Shown: positions 34,938 to 35,450 of the stretch, in pieces
How positions within the stretch are numbered: the stretch's first letter is position 1
Layout of the letters: the number at the start of each line of letters is the position of its first letter
Origin: an uncultured Acetobacteraceae bacterium
Lineage (GTDB): Bacteria; Pseudomonadota; Alphaproteobacteria; Acetobacterales; Acetobacteraceae
Length of the DNA stretch: 35,450 nt
Direction: 5' to 3'
Assembly (NCBI GenBank): GCA_937874445.1
Contig: CALNAL010000088.1
Coordinates: 1-35,450 of the forward strand
The notes under the pieces: model-generated
The model's input: the letters and a program-made list of their open reading frames with translations, nothing else
The model's database searches: none
What the model was told of the DNA's origin: nothing
Position numbers and translations under genes: made by a program

Positions 34938-35450
34938 GTGTTTCGGCGTGGAAAAAGGGCCCCTGAAGAGATGGGGTTCACGATGGCTCTCGTGGTGAGC
35001 GGGGGCCAGGAACGGGATGCTGGTAGTGGAGACGGTTGCGAAGATCCGACGGGCGTATTTTGTGCAGGGGAAGGCGATCAAAGCGATCTGCCGGGAGCTG
35101 CGGGTATCGCGGAAGGTTGTTCGCAAGGTTCTGCGGTCGGAGGCGACGGAGTTCCACTATGAGCGCGAGGAACAGCCGCTGCCACGGATCGGGCCGTGGC
35201 AGGGGGATCTCGACAAGCTGCTGGGGGCGAACGAGGCGAAGCCGAGCCGGGAACGACTGACGCTGATCCGGGTTTTCGAGGACCTGCGAGGGCGAGGCTA
35301 CGAGGGGGGTTACGATGCTGTTCGGCGTTACGCGCGTGGTTGGCAGCGTGATCGTGCATCGACATCGGTTGGCGCGTTCGTTCCTCTGAGTTTTGCTCCA
35401 GGCGAGGCGTATCAGTTCGACTGGAGCCACGAGGTCGTGCTGATCAACGG
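34937..35450 (+). mobile_element. IS21-family insertion sequence, left end and start of istA
   Basis: The likely left end begins TGTGTTTCGGCGTGGAAAAA at 34,937; IS21 elements end in TG/CA and often have an A-run plus GGGCCCC-like sequence near the tip. The position coincides with the break in the brxL coding sequence. About 80 bases lead to istA. The right end, istB and the target duplication lie beyond the window, so the exact tip is uncertain by a few bases. Confidence 0.7.
35017..35450 (+). CDS. istA: IS21-family transposase IstA, 3' truncated by window end
   Basis: From ATG 35017 the first 144 residues are visible and the frame is open to the window end. The N terminus carries a helix-turn-helix (IRRAYFVQGKAIKAICRELR then VSRKVVRKVLR, residues about 9-40) typical of IstA. 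A linker follows (RLTLIRVFEDLRGRGYEGGYDAVRRYAR, about 82-109), where IstA has its second HTH. The FDWSHE motif at residues 134-139 holds D135, the first catalytic aspartate of the DDE/RNase H domain. IstA cuts and joins DNA together with the IstB ATPase, expected just downstream. The ribosome site is GGGGGCCAGGAACGGG just before the start. Confidence 0.88.
   Translation, partial: MLVVETVAKIRRAYFVQGKAIKAICRELRVSRKVVRKVLRSEATEFHYEREEQPLPRIGPWQGDLDKLLGANEAKPSRERLTLIRVFEDLRGRGYEGGYDAVRRYARGWQRDRASTSVGAFVPLSFAPGEAYQFDWSHEVVLIN

Noticed and set aside
34719..35162. + strand open frame over the brxL remnant and IS21 end
   Set aside because: No protein-like features; it crosses the brxL/IS border, which is better explained by the - strand BrxL sequence and the istA frame.
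1..35450. tRNA genes, rRNA genes or a CRISPR array
   Set aside because: No cloverleaf-like sequence with a conserved T-arm beside the integrase, no rRNA-like sequence and no regularly spaced repeats were seen by eye.

Overview
The window is high-GC bacterial DNA. Its gene families, the P4-type integrase/AlpA pair and codon use rich in G/C third positions suggest an alphaproteobacterium, perhaps a Rhodospirillales/Acetobacteraceae-like one. That is only an impression, because no rRNA or housekeeping gene is present to test it. Three layers can be seen.

(1) Bases 1 to about 16,020 hold the right part of a Mu-like contractile-tailed prophage. All genes are on the + strand, most overlapping by 1-8 bases, and in the order of phage Mu: gp36, gp37, gp38, sheath (gp39/L), tube (gp40/M), tail assembly chaperone (gp41), tape measure (gp42), gp43/N, gp44/P, gp45, gp46, gp47, gp48 and tail fibre. 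A DUF4376-type fibre/fibre-assembly gene, a secreted small protein, an unknown, a divergent muramidase-like protein and a D12-class DNA adenine methyltransferase follow. Two points stand out. The gp37 protein is fused to a GH99/WbsX-like TIM-barrel domain. The tail chaperone carries a T TTT TTC slippery heptamer that would make a -1 frameshift extension.

(2) From about 16,054 onward there is a different block. It begins with a broken P4-type tyrosine recombinase, an AlpA-type regulator facing it, and then a long + strand array that looks like a defence island. The first module (17.9-28.3 kb) encodes a tandem-AAA ATPase (split by two single-base frameshifts), a WYL-domain regulator, an AddB-like PD-(D/E)XK protein, an AddA-like UvrD helicase-nuclease and two decayed ADP-ribosylglycohydrolase genes. 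The second module (28.4-34.7 kb) is a tight three-gene operon: an unrecognised 437-aa protein, a double-HKD phospholipase-D-like protein and a large Snf2-type SF2 helicase. The last two junctions overlap by 14 and 4 bases.

(3) Facing this operon on the - strand, 47 bases beyond it, is the C-terminal end of a BrxL (BREX Lon-like) gene. It is cut at about 34,937 by the left end of an IS21-family element whose istA runs off the window.

The island therefore combines a recombination-type helicase-nuclease (AddAB-like) under WYL/AAA control with a PLD-nuclease/Snf2-helicase unit and a BREX-like Lon protein. The first module carries several disruptions (AAA gene, ADP-ribosylglycohydrolases, integrase), while the AddAB-like pair and the PLD/Snf2 operon are open throughout. 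Function of the island as anti-phage defence is inferred from domain content and context.
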